Shown here piece after piece: positions 1 through 7,556 of a stretch of 29,332 bases of DNA. A program made the position numbers and the translations under genes. The notes under the pieces are model-generated. The model saw nothing but the letters and a program-made list of their open reading frames with translations. It was not told where the DNA came from and ran no database searches. The DNA is taken from the NCBI GenBank assembly GCA_035294325.1, contig DATGLE010000097.1, positions 1 to 29,332 on the forward strand, in the 5' to 3' direction. The stretch's first letter is position 1. Every line of letters starts with the position of its first letter. The stretch comes from DATGLE01 sp035294325 (GTDB lineage: Bacteria > Chloroflexota > Ktedonobacteria > Ktedonobacterales > Ktedonobacteraceae).

Positions 1-605
1 ATATAATCCAGGATCTTCTCATGTGGTTTCAAATTCTTGCGTACATGGATATCGTTTTCGCGCATGCCACCATACAGGCCCATATAACCATGGTCGGTAA
101 AAACTGCAAAATCTTCGGGCCGTAGCACACCGGCATTATGGGCAGCTTCCGCCAACTGCTGGTTGAAGATTGCCATCTCTGAACGCAGGATCAGCCGCTT
201 CTGATCCTCTGGCAGTGCAGCCAGTTCGTCCGCAAGCTCCTGGCGACGCGTCTGTACTGCGAAGTAAGTCTGCCCCAGGCTGACAATAGGTTTTTCTGGA
301 TCAGCGTTTTGAACAATTAAGTAACAGGCATAACGCGATAGAAATACAGTGTTAAATTTTCGCCTGGCTCCTGAACCGATGCTAACCATCTCACCCGTAT
401 GGGTGAAATGGTCCTCTACTCTCTGATCACTATTGCGACATGCCTCTTCTGCTTTCTTGATAACTGGTAGGAACTTGTTGTATTGGGTATAGCCAAGAAG
501 TTTCGCCAGGTCACGAGCGCTCCAGTACTCATTTCCTTCCTCAGTGATCTTGCGAATTGCATCAAATGGAGATATACGCGGGGAGGTTCCCTCATCACTT
601 ACCAT
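1..605 (-). CDS. dinD: DinD-like DNA-damage-inducible protein, 3' end outside window
   Basis: Reading the minus strand from the ATG at 605 gives an open frame of 201 codons that runs off the left edge. The product resembles E. coli DinD. An N-terminal BRO/ANT-like segment (residues about 22-60, WSARDLAKLLGY) is followed by a segment with LSRYACYLIVQNADPEKP, then GQTYFAVQTRRQELAD and FTDHGYMGLYGG, all of which are recognisable DinD family blocks. E. coli DinD is about 274 residues, so roughly the last quarter is missing here. A good ribosome binding site, AGGAAGGA, lies 8 bases before the ATG. In E. coli the gene belongs to the SOS response and DinD inhibits RecA filament activities; whether that holds here is unknown. 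No standard LexA box was recognised upstream, only an imperfect inverted repeat around the putative -10 (see the promoter entry). Confidence 0.85.
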   Translation of the reverse strand, partial: MVSDEGTSPRISPFDAIRKITEEGNEYWSARDLAKLLGYTQYNKFLPVIKKAEEACRNSDQRVEDHFTHTGEMVSIGSGARRKFNTVFLSRYACYLIVQNADPEKPIVSLGQTYFAVQTRRQELADELAALPEDQKRLILRSEMAIFNQQLAEAAHNAGVLRPEDFAVFTDHGYMGLYGGMRENDIHVRKNLKPHEKILDY

Positions 606-660
606 AACCCAATCCTTCCTTAATTCAGCACATACGTATTTATTGCTGACTATGCCGGTT

Positions 661-688
661 AGTATAGCATAATAGTCAAGATCGTTAA
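661..688 (-). promoter_or_regulatory. Possible sigma-70-type promoter of dinD with overlapping inverted repeat
   Basis: On the minus strand TTAACG (688-683) is followed after 16 bases by TATACT (666-661), about 55 bases before the dinD start codon. An imperfect inverted repeat, GACTAT...ATAGTC (about 648-677), spans the -10 region and could be an operator. The -35 matches only 4 of 6 consensus bases, so this is tentative. Confidence 0.35.
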
Positions 689-783
689 TGAAGAATAGCA
701 ATCCACCACTATATCTCCACCCGGGCCTGTGCTACAATAACCTCATACGTCGACATAAGACGGTGGCTATAAGGGAGGATCCT

Positions 784-2382
784 ATGAGCAATGAAGTTCC
801 CGGCCTGGACTGGTCCGGGGAGCGCATGCTGCCCGCGTTCCAGGCGCCGCAGCACCTTGACATCTACGATCTGCGCGGCGCTGCCAGCGATGTGCAGCTT
901 GCCGTCACCACAATGGCCGGCATCATCAATCGGCCACAGCCCCGCGTCTACCTGATTACCAGCGACGACGATCTCTTCTGGCTCAATCATCTTCCAGGCT
1001 CAATACCACGCAGTACATCGCCCGCAACCGGCGATGGCGTCCTCACCGCTCTGCTGCTCGCCCATCGCAGCGACATCCAGGGCTTGATTATTTATGATTC
1101 CAATCTGATTGATACAGTGAACATAGCGACGACGCTGGCAGGACAACGCGACGCGATGGTCGTCTCCCCCGATCAGGCACAAAATCTACACGCGGTCTAT
1201 CAACTGCCGATCCTGGCTGACCTGCGCAGCTACCACTGGAGCAGTCGCGCTCAGGCATATCGCTGGGCGCAGCAGAATCTCCTCGGCGGCAGTTCCGCGC
1301 GCCTGCTGGCTGGACTTGATCCCGGCAACACGGGCAACCTGCGCTCATTTCTCGTTGCAACGCGCACCTTCACCTACTGGCTTGACTCGCGCAAATATCT
1401 GCCTGCCCCCAACGACGGCTGGATCTCTGAGCGCAGCCTTATGCAGCAAATCATCGGCGCCTACGCACCGGGAACGGTTCACCTGGGCTGGTTTATCGAC
1501 GAGAGCAGCGGCGTTAACCTGACCTCGCAGGCCGCGATAGCCGTCCTGGCTAGCGATCTTTTCACGAATCTGGAAGTATGGGCATCTACACAATTTCAGC
1601 ATCCGGCCTCACCTTCCCAAACGGCGTCGCAAGCAGCGGAGTCGGGGACAGCGGCAGGCAATAAGGTCTATGTATCTTTCACCATCAGCGACGGCGATAA
1701 CCTCCAGTATAGCCAGCATCGCATGCTGCGTATCTGGCGTGATAATGCCCGTGGTACGCTGCCCATTGGCTGGACAATTTCGCCCGTACTTGCGCAGGCC
1801 GCCCCCGCGCTGGCCGAATATTATATGAGCACCGCAACCCCTGATGATGAACTGATTGCTGGCCCCAGTGGCGCGGGATATATGTTCCCTTCCCACTGGC
1901 CCGCCGAACAGCTAGCCTCCTTTCTCCAACGCACAGGTCAACTTATGCGCCAGATGAATACGTCGGTGCTTGAAGTCCTGGATACCGATTTCTGGCAGAG
2001 TTCCGGTTTACCTTTCCTCTCAAATATCAGATTTACCGGCATGGCCTTTACGGATGAAAGGTGCCAGCAGGCTTTCGCGCAGGCTCTCGCGCCATATGGC
2101 CTGCGCGCCATATTGAGCGGTTCCGGGTTAAGCAGCGTGAATTGGAAGCAGGTCGAGGGGGTACCATTGTATCAAAATCTCGGCCTGGCCGATAGTGTTA
2201 GCAAGACGGTCAGCCTTATCAGGAAGGCGGCAGGCCCGCAACGCCCGTATTTCCTGAACGTCTACATACTGGCCTGGACAATGACACCCTCCGACCTCAA
2301 ACAGGTCGCAGCGCAGCTTGGCGCCGACTACGAGATTGTTTTACCGGGCAACTTGCTCGCGCTGCTGGCAACGACGAACTGA
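784..2382 (+). CDS. GxGYxYP-family protein (putative glycoside hydrolase-like), 532 aa
   Basis: The start at 784 is chosen because AAGGGAGGAT precedes it; an in-frame ATG at 688 has no comparable site. The family-defining motif is visible as G363-A-G365-Y366-M-F368-P369. It follows a conserved YVSFTISDGDNLQY block (about residues 318-331). The N-terminal half (YDLRGAASDVQLAVTTMAGIINR) matches the N-terminal GxGYxYP domain, which usually precedes the motif-bearing C-terminal domain. No signal peptide or membrane segment is evident, so it is probably cytosolic. Family members are common in carbohydrate-processing loci and are annotated as putative glycoside hydrolases, but no reaction is established that I know of. 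Its TGA overlaps the ATG of the next gene (TGATG), which implies translational coupling with the MftF-like glycosyltransferase. A role in trimming or handling that enzyme's glycan product is an inference from position only. Confidence 0.85.
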   Translation: MSNEVPGLDWSGERMLPAFQAPQHLDIYDLRGAASDVQLAVTTMAGIINRPQPRVYLITSDDDLFWLNHLPGSIPRSTSPATGDGVLTALLLAHRSDIQGLIIYDSNLIDTVNIATTLAGQRDAMVVSPDQAQNLHAVYQLPILADLRSYHWSSRAQAYRWAQQNLLGGSSARLLAGLDPGNTGNLRSFLVATRTFTYWLDSRKYLPAPNDGWISERSLMQQIIGAYAPGTVHLGWFIDESSGVNLTSQAAIAVLASDLFTNLEVWASTQFQHPASPSQTASQAAESGTAAGNKVYVSFTISDGDNLQYSQHRMLRIWRDNARGTLPIGWTISPVLAQAAPALAEYYMSTATPDDELIAGPSGAGYMFPSHWPAEQLASFLQRTGQLMRQMNTSVLEVLDTDFWQSSGLPFLSNIRFTGMAFTDERCQQAFAQALAPYGLRAILSGSGLSSVNWKQVEGVPLYQNLGLADSVSKTVSLIRKAAGPQRPYFLNVYILAWTMTPSDLKQVAAQLGADYEIVLPGNLLALLATTN

Positions 2383-3956
2383 TGAACGCTTCTTATCGTC
2401 AACCACAACGCGGCCACTATCGCCTGGCGCGCGGAGTGCGTATCATGGCCTCCGCGAATGCTGAAGATGCTCCCGTAGCTCTCTGCGCCTATCCTTTGCG
2501 CGCGCTGCGGCTCTCTACCACGGCGGCGCGGCTCCTCTCGCTTTGCGCCGGGGAGCGGAGCGCCGAGCAACTGGCGCGCGAGATGCATATGTCGGTATCG
2601 CGTGTATCGGCCCTCTGCGCTCAATTGCACTGGAAAGGACTGCTGGAGGCCGGCCCGCTTCTGCCCCTGCAAGACTGGCCCGGCGTCTCTATCGTCATCC
2701 CTACCCACAATCGCGCGCAGCAGCTTGAACGCTGCCTGCGTTCTCTCTTGAGCCTGGATTATCCCGCGCCGTGCCTGGAGATAATCGTCGTCGATGATGG
2801 CTCAAGCGATGAGACCCCGGCCCTGCTGCAATGTATGCAGCAGGAGGCCGCGCAACAGGACATCTCGTTACGCACATTGCGCCACCATGGACAGAAGGGC
2901 GTAGCCGTCGCGCGTAACACGGGAGCGGCGGCGGCACAGCACGATCTCATCGCCTATATTGATAGCGACTGCGTGGCCTCCGCGCGCTGGCTCGCCGAAC
3001 TCGTGCCCGCCTTTCAGGACGCACATCTCGGAGCAGCAGGCGGCATGATTCGCGCCTACGACCTGCGTCCGCTGCTGGGCCGTTACGAAGATGTGCGCTC
3101 CTCGCTGTTCATGGGTGTACGTCCGCAGCAGGTGCTTCCTGATGGCCCGCTGAACTATCTTCCCACGGCAAATCTGCTCGTGCGGCGCAGCAAGTGGCAG
3201 CAGATCGGCGGCTTCGCCCCGCTCACCTTCGGAGAAGATGTCGATTTCTGCCGCCGCCTCCTTTCAGCCGGTGCGGCGATCATCTATCTGCCGCAAGGCG
3301 TTGTCTATCATGACTATCGCACAGGCCCGGGAGCATTCCTGCGCGTTCGCGCCTCCTACGCCTCGGCTGAGGCTGTGCTGCTGCAACTCCATCCCACCGG
3401 GCGCCGCATCCTGGTGCTGCCACCCGAACAGGCGCTCTTTGCGGCCTCGACCATCGGGGCCGCCTGGAACATGTTGCCCTCCTCGCGCCGCCCATTCAAG
3501 TGGCAGAAAAAGGAGATCACAACAAAGATGGGGACAGGCTCCACCTCTACACGCATGTTTGCGTTTGCCTGCGTCCTGACCTTGCTGGGGTCGTGGATGC
3601 GACTACGTAAAGCGCGGGCGCAGCGTATCCCCGCCGGGCCGCTGGCAGTTTTCAAAGCCACCCTGCGCAGCCACCTCGCCTACACCTATCACCTGTGCCG
3701 GCACCTGACGCGTTACTATACGCTGCCCCTGCTTCTAGGCAGCCTGCTCTGCCCGCCGCTATTCCTGCTCTTATGCATATGCTGCGGTATTGTTACTATC
3801 ATTGATTACGTGCGCCTGCGACCAGAGATGAATTTCGGCGCATACGCCCTCTGCTCCCTGCTCGACGATTGCGCCTACGAGGCGGGCGTAGTCTGGGGAT
3901 GCATTAAATGCAGGACATGGAAGCCGCTTGTCCCGATCATCAGGAGACGACTTTAA
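2382..3956 (+). CDS. mftF: MftF-like (mycofactocin-type) family 2 glycosyltransferase, 524 aa
   Basis: Residues 1-90 form a PqqD-like winged-helix peptide-recognition segment (STTAARLLSLCAGERS, then a helix-turn-helix-like stretch). A GT-A glycosyltransferase family 2 domain follows: SIVIPTHNRAQ at about 103, VVDDGSSDET at about 136, and metal-binding D194-S-D196. The stretch RYEDVRSSLFMG, LNYLPTANLLVRR, GEDVDFCRRLLSAG and HDYRT is characteristic of mycofactocin glycosyltransferase MftF, which adds a glucose chain to the modified MftA peptide. The C-terminal third has hydrophobic segments around residues 395-405 and 450-475, so it is probably membrane-associated. The start overlaps the upstream stop (TGATG). 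The 3' end overlaps the convergent mftC-like gene by 17 bases. The subfamily call is firm on sequence pattern; the substrate is uncertain because no MftA is found nearby. Confidence 0.85.
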   Translation: MNASYRQPQRGHYRLARGVRIMASANAEDAPVALCAYPLRALRLSTTAARLLSLCAGERSAEQLAREMHMSVSRVSALCAQLHWKGLLEAGPLLPLQDWPGVSIVIPTHNRAQQLERCLRSLLSLDYPAPCLEIIVVDDGSSDETPALLQCMQQEAAQQDISLRTLRHHGQKGVAVARNTGAAAAQHDLIAYIDSDCVASARWLAELVPAFQDAHLGAAGGMIRAYDLRPLLGRYEDVRSSLFMGVRPQQVLPDGPLNYLPTANLLVRRSKWQQIGGFAPLTFGEDVDFCRRLLSAGAAIIYLPQGVVYHDYRTGPGAFLRVRASYASAEAVLLQLHPTGRRILVLPPEQALFAASTIGAAWNMLPSSRRPFKWQKKEITTKMGTGSTSTRMFAFACVLTLLGSWMRLRKARAQRIPAGPLAVFKATLRSHLAYTYHLCRHLTRYYTLPLLLGSLLCPPLFLLLCICCGIVTIIDYVRLRPEMNFGAYALCSLLDDCAYEAGVVWGCIKCRTWKPLVPIIRRRL

Positions 3957-5100
3957 CGCCTTCTGCTTCGCCTTCCAGTACGCACTCCGGGTCCCTGACA
4001 CCCAGCCTGTGATGCACGAACCACTTGGTCGCCGGGCAGCCGCCGTGGCACACATCGTACTGGCCGCAGCCTGAGCAGGCGCCGCCGCCCATCCGGCGAT
4101 AGTAAGCGAAGAGCTGTGAGTTCTGCCAGATCTCGCGGAAGCTCTGGGTATGCAGGTTGCCCGCCTCGAACTCGGGAGCCTGGAAGAAGGCGCAGGGATA
4201 GACCTCGCCTTCGGGACAGATGCAGCACGTCGCAGTCGCGGCCCCGCACATATCGAGGCCAGCCAGCCTGTGCCCGAAAGCGTTGAGGTGGAAGAACGAA
4301 TCGGCGGTCAGCACGTCGGGATGCTCCGCCAGCCAGCCCGCGAACTCGCGATACTGCTCCTGCGTAGGATGCAGGTCGGCCCACACATTCTGCCCGCGCC
4401 CGGATGGCCGCAGGCGCGTCACGCGCAGCTTCGCGTTGAAACTGGCGGCAATCTCATAGAGACGATCCAGTTCATAGAAGCTGCCGCGCGTCAGTACGCA
4501 ATTCACCGTCAGGCTGTGGCCCTCAGCCGCCAGCAGTTCCAGGCCGCGCAGCGCGCGCTGGAAGACGCCTTTGCCGCGTATGCTATCGTTGGTCTGAGGT
4601 GTGCCCCCATCCAGGCTGACCTGGAAGTAGAGCGGCGCGAATTGCCGCAAACGCCGCGCACGCTCCTGTGTGATAAGCGTGCCATTGGTGCTGACGCACA
4701 TCACCAGACCGCGCTCCGTGCAGCGTTCGAGCACCTTCCAGATGCCGGGATAGATAAACGGCTCGCCGCCGCCAAAGTGGATCTGAAACACCTGCATATC
4801 GGCCAGTTCATCAACCAGCGCCAGCGATTGCCCGGTGGTCAATTCGTGCGGGCGGCGCCTGCCCGACGCGGAGAGACAATGCACGCAGGCGATGTTGCAG
4901 GCAGCGGTAATCTCCCAGGTGACGGTAATCGGAGCCGATAGCCCGCCTTGCAGGAAGCGCTGCGAGCCACGCCTTTGCGGCTGCGTCATAGCGCCCGTTT
5001 GCTGCATCGCCGCCAGCGCTATAGGATGCACTGCGTCGCTATCTGACTTCTGCTGTGGGGAGCGGCGCGGGCGCTCCATAAAACGAACAATTTCCACCAT
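3940..5100 (-). CDS. mftC: MftC-like radical SAM/SPASM peptide maturase, 386 aa
   Basis: The radical SAM cluster motif CX3CX2C is present at C68, C72 and C75 (ACNIACVHC), followed by the SAM-binding GGEP (FGGGEPF). The C-terminal SPASM domain has DMCGAATATCCICPEGEVYPC and then CSGCGQYDVCHGGCPATKWF with a final RDPECV. That end is very close to the MftC signature, in which the last cysteines ligate auxiliary Fe-S clusters. Known MftC oxidatively decarboxylates and cross-links the C-terminal Val-Tyr of MftA, with MftB as peptide chaperone. Length (about 390) is normal. The first ~55 residues are low-complexity and basic, longer than needed for the fold. A weak site, GAGGGA, precedes the start. 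It lies downstream of mftB on the same strand but 103 bases away, with an inverted-repeat element in between. The substrate peptide is not visible in the window. Confidence 0.88.
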   Translation of the reverse strand: MVEIVRFMERPRRSPQQKSDSDAVHPIALAAMQQTGAMTQPQRRGSQRFLQGGLSAPITVTWEITAACNIACVHCLSASGRRRPHELTTGQSLALVDELADMQVFQIHFGGGEPFIYPGIWKVLERCTERGLVMCVSTNGTLITQERARRLRQFAPLYFQVSLDGGTPQTNDSIRGKGVFQRALRGLELLAAEGHSLTVNCVLTRGSFYELDRLYEIAASFNAKLRVTRLRPSGRGQNVWADLHPTQEQYREFAGWLAEHPDVLTADSFFHLNAFGHRLAGLDMCGAATATCCICPEGEVYPCAFFQAPEFEAGNLHTQSFREIWQNSQLFAYYRRMGGGACSGCGQYDVCHGGCPATKWFVHHRLGVRDPECVLEGEAEGVKVVS

Positions 5101-5116
5101 GCGTGCTTTCCCTCTG

Positions 5117-5187
5117 ATGTCATGCTGAGCGGCAGCGAAGGATCCGATGGGGGGTGCGCGGATCCTTCGCTGCGCTCAGCATGACAT
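5117..5187. repeat. Long inverted-repeat element (29/28-base arms, one bulge) between mftC and mftB
   Basis: The arms are 5117-5145 and 5160-5187 with a 14-base G-rich loop; they are complementary except for one unpaired C. The arm holds TCATGCTGAGCG, GCGAAGG and a BamHI-like GGATCC. From memory, the string CTTCGCTGCGCTCAGCATGAC is a recurring intergenic repeat in several environmental bacteria, so this is more likely a dispersed palindromic element than a gene-specific terminator. There is no T-tract on either strand. It splits two genes that are usually tightly packed. Confidence 0.7.
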
Positions 5188-5203
5188 TTACCGATGCTGG
5201 TTG

Positions 5204-5491
5204 TTAAAGACTATCATCATGCTGAACGTAGCCGCGCCTGACAAGATCATCGAGCGCGTGATACAGCTTCTGCTTGCCCGACTCGGAATAGCGATGACTC
5301 TCAATCGCAGCGCTGAGGTCCCCATTGTAATGCTGCTGACCGGCAATCAGCAGGTCGATAAGCTGCGGGGAATTGATAAAAGAGAGCGCCCCTCTATCGG
5401 CGCAGCCATATTTGTAGAGGATGCCACCGAAGGCTTCGCGGCGGATTTTAACCTCCGGCACAAGCTGATAACGCGCCGCTGCCTGAGACAT
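5204..5491 (-). CDS. mftB: MftB-like mycofactocin peptide chaperone, 95 aa
   Basis: The start at 5491 (MSQAAARYQLVPEV) is preceded by GGGAGG at good spacing, and is preferred over an in-frame ATG at 5515. The protein has the MftB pattern: Y-x-L-x-P-x-V-x-x-R-x-E-x-FGG-x-LY-x-Y, then LSFINSPQLIDLL, and a C-terminal helix LYHALDDLVRRGYVQ. MftB is a PqqD-type RiPP recognition element that binds the leader of MftA and delivers it to MftC. The size is normal for the family. Downstream on the same strand is the mftC-like gene (gap 103 bases). Upstream, 239 bases separate it from the M19 dipeptidase gene. I read both strands of that gap for a short precursor ending in an MftA-like IDGMCGVY and found none. 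Confidence 0.82.
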   Translation of the reverse strand: MSQAAARYQLVPEVKIRREAFGGILYKYGCADRGALSFINSPQLIDLLIAGQQHYNGDLSAAIESHRYSESGKQKLYHALDDLVRRGYVQHDDSL

Positions 5492-5570
5492 GACCGGCCT
5501 CCCGGAACTGAACATGGGGAATGTCCCCCCGGTGCGCAGGCACGAGATTGATTGCGCATGAAAGCTCTCT

Positions 5571-5607
5571 ACAGGCTGAACGAAGCGCGATACATCGCGT
5601 CGCTACG
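5571..5607. repeat. Short dispersed REP-like repeat, copy 1
   Basis: This 37-base stretch is about 86% identical to 20459-20495. Shared pieces are ACAGGC, GAACGAAGCGCGAT, ATCGCG and CTACG. The core is an imperfect palindrome (GCGCGAT..ATCGCG). It lies in the 239-base gap between mftB and the M19 dipeptidase gene. I see no convincing gene in that gap; the best short minus-strand frame (about 24 codons from 5642) overlaps the repeat and has a poor ribosome binding site. Confidence 0.6.
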
Positions 5608-5730
5608 CATGAAAGGGATTGCTGATCTTATTGTCAAAGACATTCCCGAAATTTATTGCTTGCTTGTTAAGAGAAGCATACACAAGAGAGCAGGCACGCG
5701 TCAAGGCCAGGCACCGCTCTCAACACATTA

Positions 5731-6822
5731 TCAACGCGGCAGTGCGCGTTCCAGAAAATGCTGCCAGTTGCCGCCCATGATGCGTATCACATCCTCCTCG
5801 CTATAGCCAGCGCCACGCAGCGCATCCGCCAGCACAGGCATATCGGCAATCGTTTCCAGCTCAACCGGCGTCTCGTCGCGCCCGAAGCCGCCATCGATAT
5901 CGCTGCCCAGGCCAACATGCAGCGCGTCACCCGCGAGCTGGCAAACGTGATCGATATGCTGCACCATCCGTTCAAGATGCACATCGAAGCGATTGTCACG
6001 GCTCCATGCGCCGTCTAAGAACGGGTTGGCGGCCACGATACCGATAACACCATCGCGCTCGACCAGAGCACGAATCATATCGTCGCTCAGATGGCGGTCC
6101 GTGGGAGTCAAAGCGCGACAATTGCTGTGGCTGGCAATGACGGGGCCATGAAAGCGCTCAAGTGCCTGCCAGAAGCTCTCTTCGGCCAGGTGCGAGGTAT
6201 CCAGGATCATACCCACGCGCTCCATTTCACCGAGCAGCTCTTTTCCGGCTGGCGTCAGCGGGCCAGGGGCATGCGTGCCGCCGCTGTAACGTGTGCCCTG
6301 CCATGCGAGACCGACGATGCGCAGGCCCTGCGCAAACCAGGCCGCGACTTCGCCCGGCGCGCGAATGGGATCGGCCCCCTCCATCAAGATCACAAGGCCG
6401 AAGGGGCGCTCGCGATCATCTTCTCTGGTGGCATGCCAGGCGGCAACCAGATCGGTGAGATCGTCCTTTCTCAGAATGAGCGAGATGCCTGTGTTCTCGG
6501 CAAGTTGTCGATAGTACGAGAGTTGCGCCTGCCCGACACGATACGCCTCATCCGCGTTACGGTAGCCCTGGCTGCGCGGCGCTTGCTGGCCCTCCTTCAC
6601 AGGATGGGCAAAGATGGTGCCAAAGACAACACCAAAACCGCCGCGCCGCAGTTCCGGCAGCCCCGACATCGCGATACCGCCCGGCCCTTTCTCAAGATCG
6701 AGCAGCCCCTCCGCGACGCGATGGGCCTCGCGCCGCCTGATCGTCTGAACGGGCAGGCGAATGTCACGCCCCCACTCCAGAGCATTGTAAGCGATATCTT
6801 CATGAGCATCTATAATAAGCAT
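5731..6822 (-). CDS. Membrane-dipeptidase-family (M19) zinc dipeptidase, 363 aa
   Basis: The metal and catalytic residues of M19 are all recognisable: H7 and D9 (DAHED), bridging E149 (LMEGADP), H211 (DTSHLAEES), H232 (ASHSNCRAL) and an Asp in GSDIDGGF (D308/D310). The spacing H211 to H232 equals that of the renal dipeptidase histidine pair. M19 enzymes hydrolyse dipeptides, including L,D or D-configured ones, with two zinc ions. No signal peptide is seen, so it should be cytosolic. GGAGAGG precedes the start. It could share a transcript with mftB and mftC, lying upstream on the same strand, though the gap is 239 bases. In mycofactocin systems MftE releases a Val-Tyr dipeptide; a dipeptidase here might process such a product, which is speculative. 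Confidence 0.88.
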   Translation of the reverse strand: MLIIDAHEDIAYNALEWGRDIRLPVQTIRRREAHRVAEGLLDLEKGPGGIAMSGLPELRRGGFGVVFGTIFAHPVKEGQQAPRSQGYRNADEAYRVGQAQLSYYRQLAENTGISLILRKDDLTDLVAAWHATREDDRERPFGLVILMEGADPIRAPGEVAAWFAQGLRIVGLAWQGTRYSGGTHAPGPLTPAGKELLGEMERVGMILDTSHLAEESFWQALERFHGPVIASHSNCRALTPTDRHLSDDMIRALVERDGVIGIVAANPFLDGAWSRDNRFDVHLERMVQHIDHVCQLAGDALHVGLGSDIDGGFGRDETPVELETIADMPVLADALRGAGYSEEDVIRIMGGNWQHFLERALPR

Positions 6823-7160
6823 GAGAGCCTCTCCGGTTTTTCCTTAATGATACAATTTCCACAACAGTTATGGCAGGATCCCCGCTAACACCCCCTGTTT
6901 GTTGACAGGAATGCTATGCTTTTCTCTGGTATACTTTTGCGCGTTGCTCGCCGGTAAAGTCCGCCACCATCGCTGGCTAGCACCTGCGGCACTCGCCCGT
7001 GGTTTAGTATGATGTGGCACAGGCGCTGCGCGCCTGTGCCACATCATACTAAACACCCTTGCGCGGCTGTGCCGTGCGAAAGAGCGAGGTTGCTAAGCGA
7101 TCAGACACTTTCTAATTGACGTACAGCAGTGACTTTCTTCACAACGAAGGGAGAAAGAGC
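6823..7160. other. 338-base divergent intergenic region with a palindromic repeat and a possible extended -10
   Basis: This region separates the divergent M19 and zinc-finger genes. It holds repeat copy A (6975-7080). On the + strand an extended -10, TGGTATACT (6927-6935), is visible; a perfect TTGACA (6902-6907) lies too far upstream (22-base spacer) to be its normal partner. The strong hairpin would then lie between that promoter and the gene at 7161. I see no convincing gene in the region. Confidence 0.45.
6975..7080 (+). repeat. Modular palindromic repeat, copy A (25-base perfect arms)
   Basis: The core arms 7002-7026 and 7030-7054 are perfectly complementary with a 3-base loop. The left flank (6975-6997, CACCTGCGGCACTCGCC) and right flank (7061-7080, GCGCGGCTGTGCCGTGCGAA) match the flanks of copies at 10000-10108 (inverted) and 26939-27042. 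Arm sequence differs between copies but keeps a TGATGTGG-like motif and an AGGCGC loop base. It lies between divergent gene starts, so it is not placed as a terminator. Confidence 0.8.
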
Positions 7161-7463
7161 ATGCCCAGGAACCAGAACCCGCGCAGGCACTTTATATACG
7201 CCTGCTCGTTCTGTGGCAGGGATCAGGGTCAAGTACAGCGCTTGATTGCCGGGCCAGGCGGTGTCTACATTTGCGATGAATGTGTAGATCGCCTGGCCGG
7301 CGAGAAGGATGAAGAGCACGGAGAGTCCGCCAGGCGCTGTTCCTTCTGTGGCAGGAGGCAGGGGCAAACGCGCTATATCAGGCGCGGCTCCGGCCAGGTC
7401 GCTATTTGCGACGGGTGCATCGCGCTCTGCCAGGAGATTGTCAAAGAAGAGCATCAGGTATAG
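7161..7463 (+). CDS. Free-standing tandem ClpX-type C4 zinc-finger protein, 100 aa
   Basis: The start at 7161 follows GAAGGGAG at proper spacing. Two copies of the ClpX N-terminal zinc-binding domain lie in tandem: C15, C18, C38, C41 and C60, C63, C83, C86 (each CSFCGR...G-x-ICD-x-C). The pattern CSFCGR-Q-x-x-V-x-x-LI-x-GPGGVYICDECV is nearly the ClpX consensus. The AAA+ domain is absent; the gene simply ends after the second finger. In ClpX this domain dimerises and recruits substrates or adaptors such as SspB, so a stand-alone pair could act as an adaptor, a dimerisation partner or a competitor for ClpX. That is inference. The next gene, an SUI1/YciH factor, follows after 93 bases in the same direction and may share a transcript. 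Confidence 0.85.
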   Translation: MPRNQNPRRHFIYACSFCGRDQGQVQRLIAGPGGVYICDECVDRLAGEKDEEHGESARRCSFCGRRQGQTRYIRRGSGQVAICDGCIALCQEIVKEEHQV

Positions 7464-7556
7464 CATGATACTAAACATGGAAAAGAGGAGAAGGATAATA
7501 ACACGCGCTAGCTGCATACTCAAAGATGTCTTCTCCCTTGATTACGAAAGGATAGT

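Noticed and set aside
4150..4941. 263-codon frame antisense to the mftC-like gene
   Set aside because: It is a shadow of the strongly supported radical SAM gene; no ribosome binding site or family pattern.
5492..5730. Possible MftA-like precursor gene between mftB and the M19 dipeptidase
   Set aside because: Both strands were read. The best short frame on the minus strand (about 24 codons) overlaps the REP-like repeat, has a weak ribosome binding site and no CGVY-type end.
6091..6888. 265-codon frame antisense to the M19 dipeptidase gene
   Set aside because: It is a shadow frame; all catalytic residues of the dipeptidase are on the other strand.
6902..6935. Perfect TTGACA with TATACT as a standard promoter
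   Set aside because: The spacer is 22 bases, too long; only the extended -10 was kept, and only as a weak possibility.
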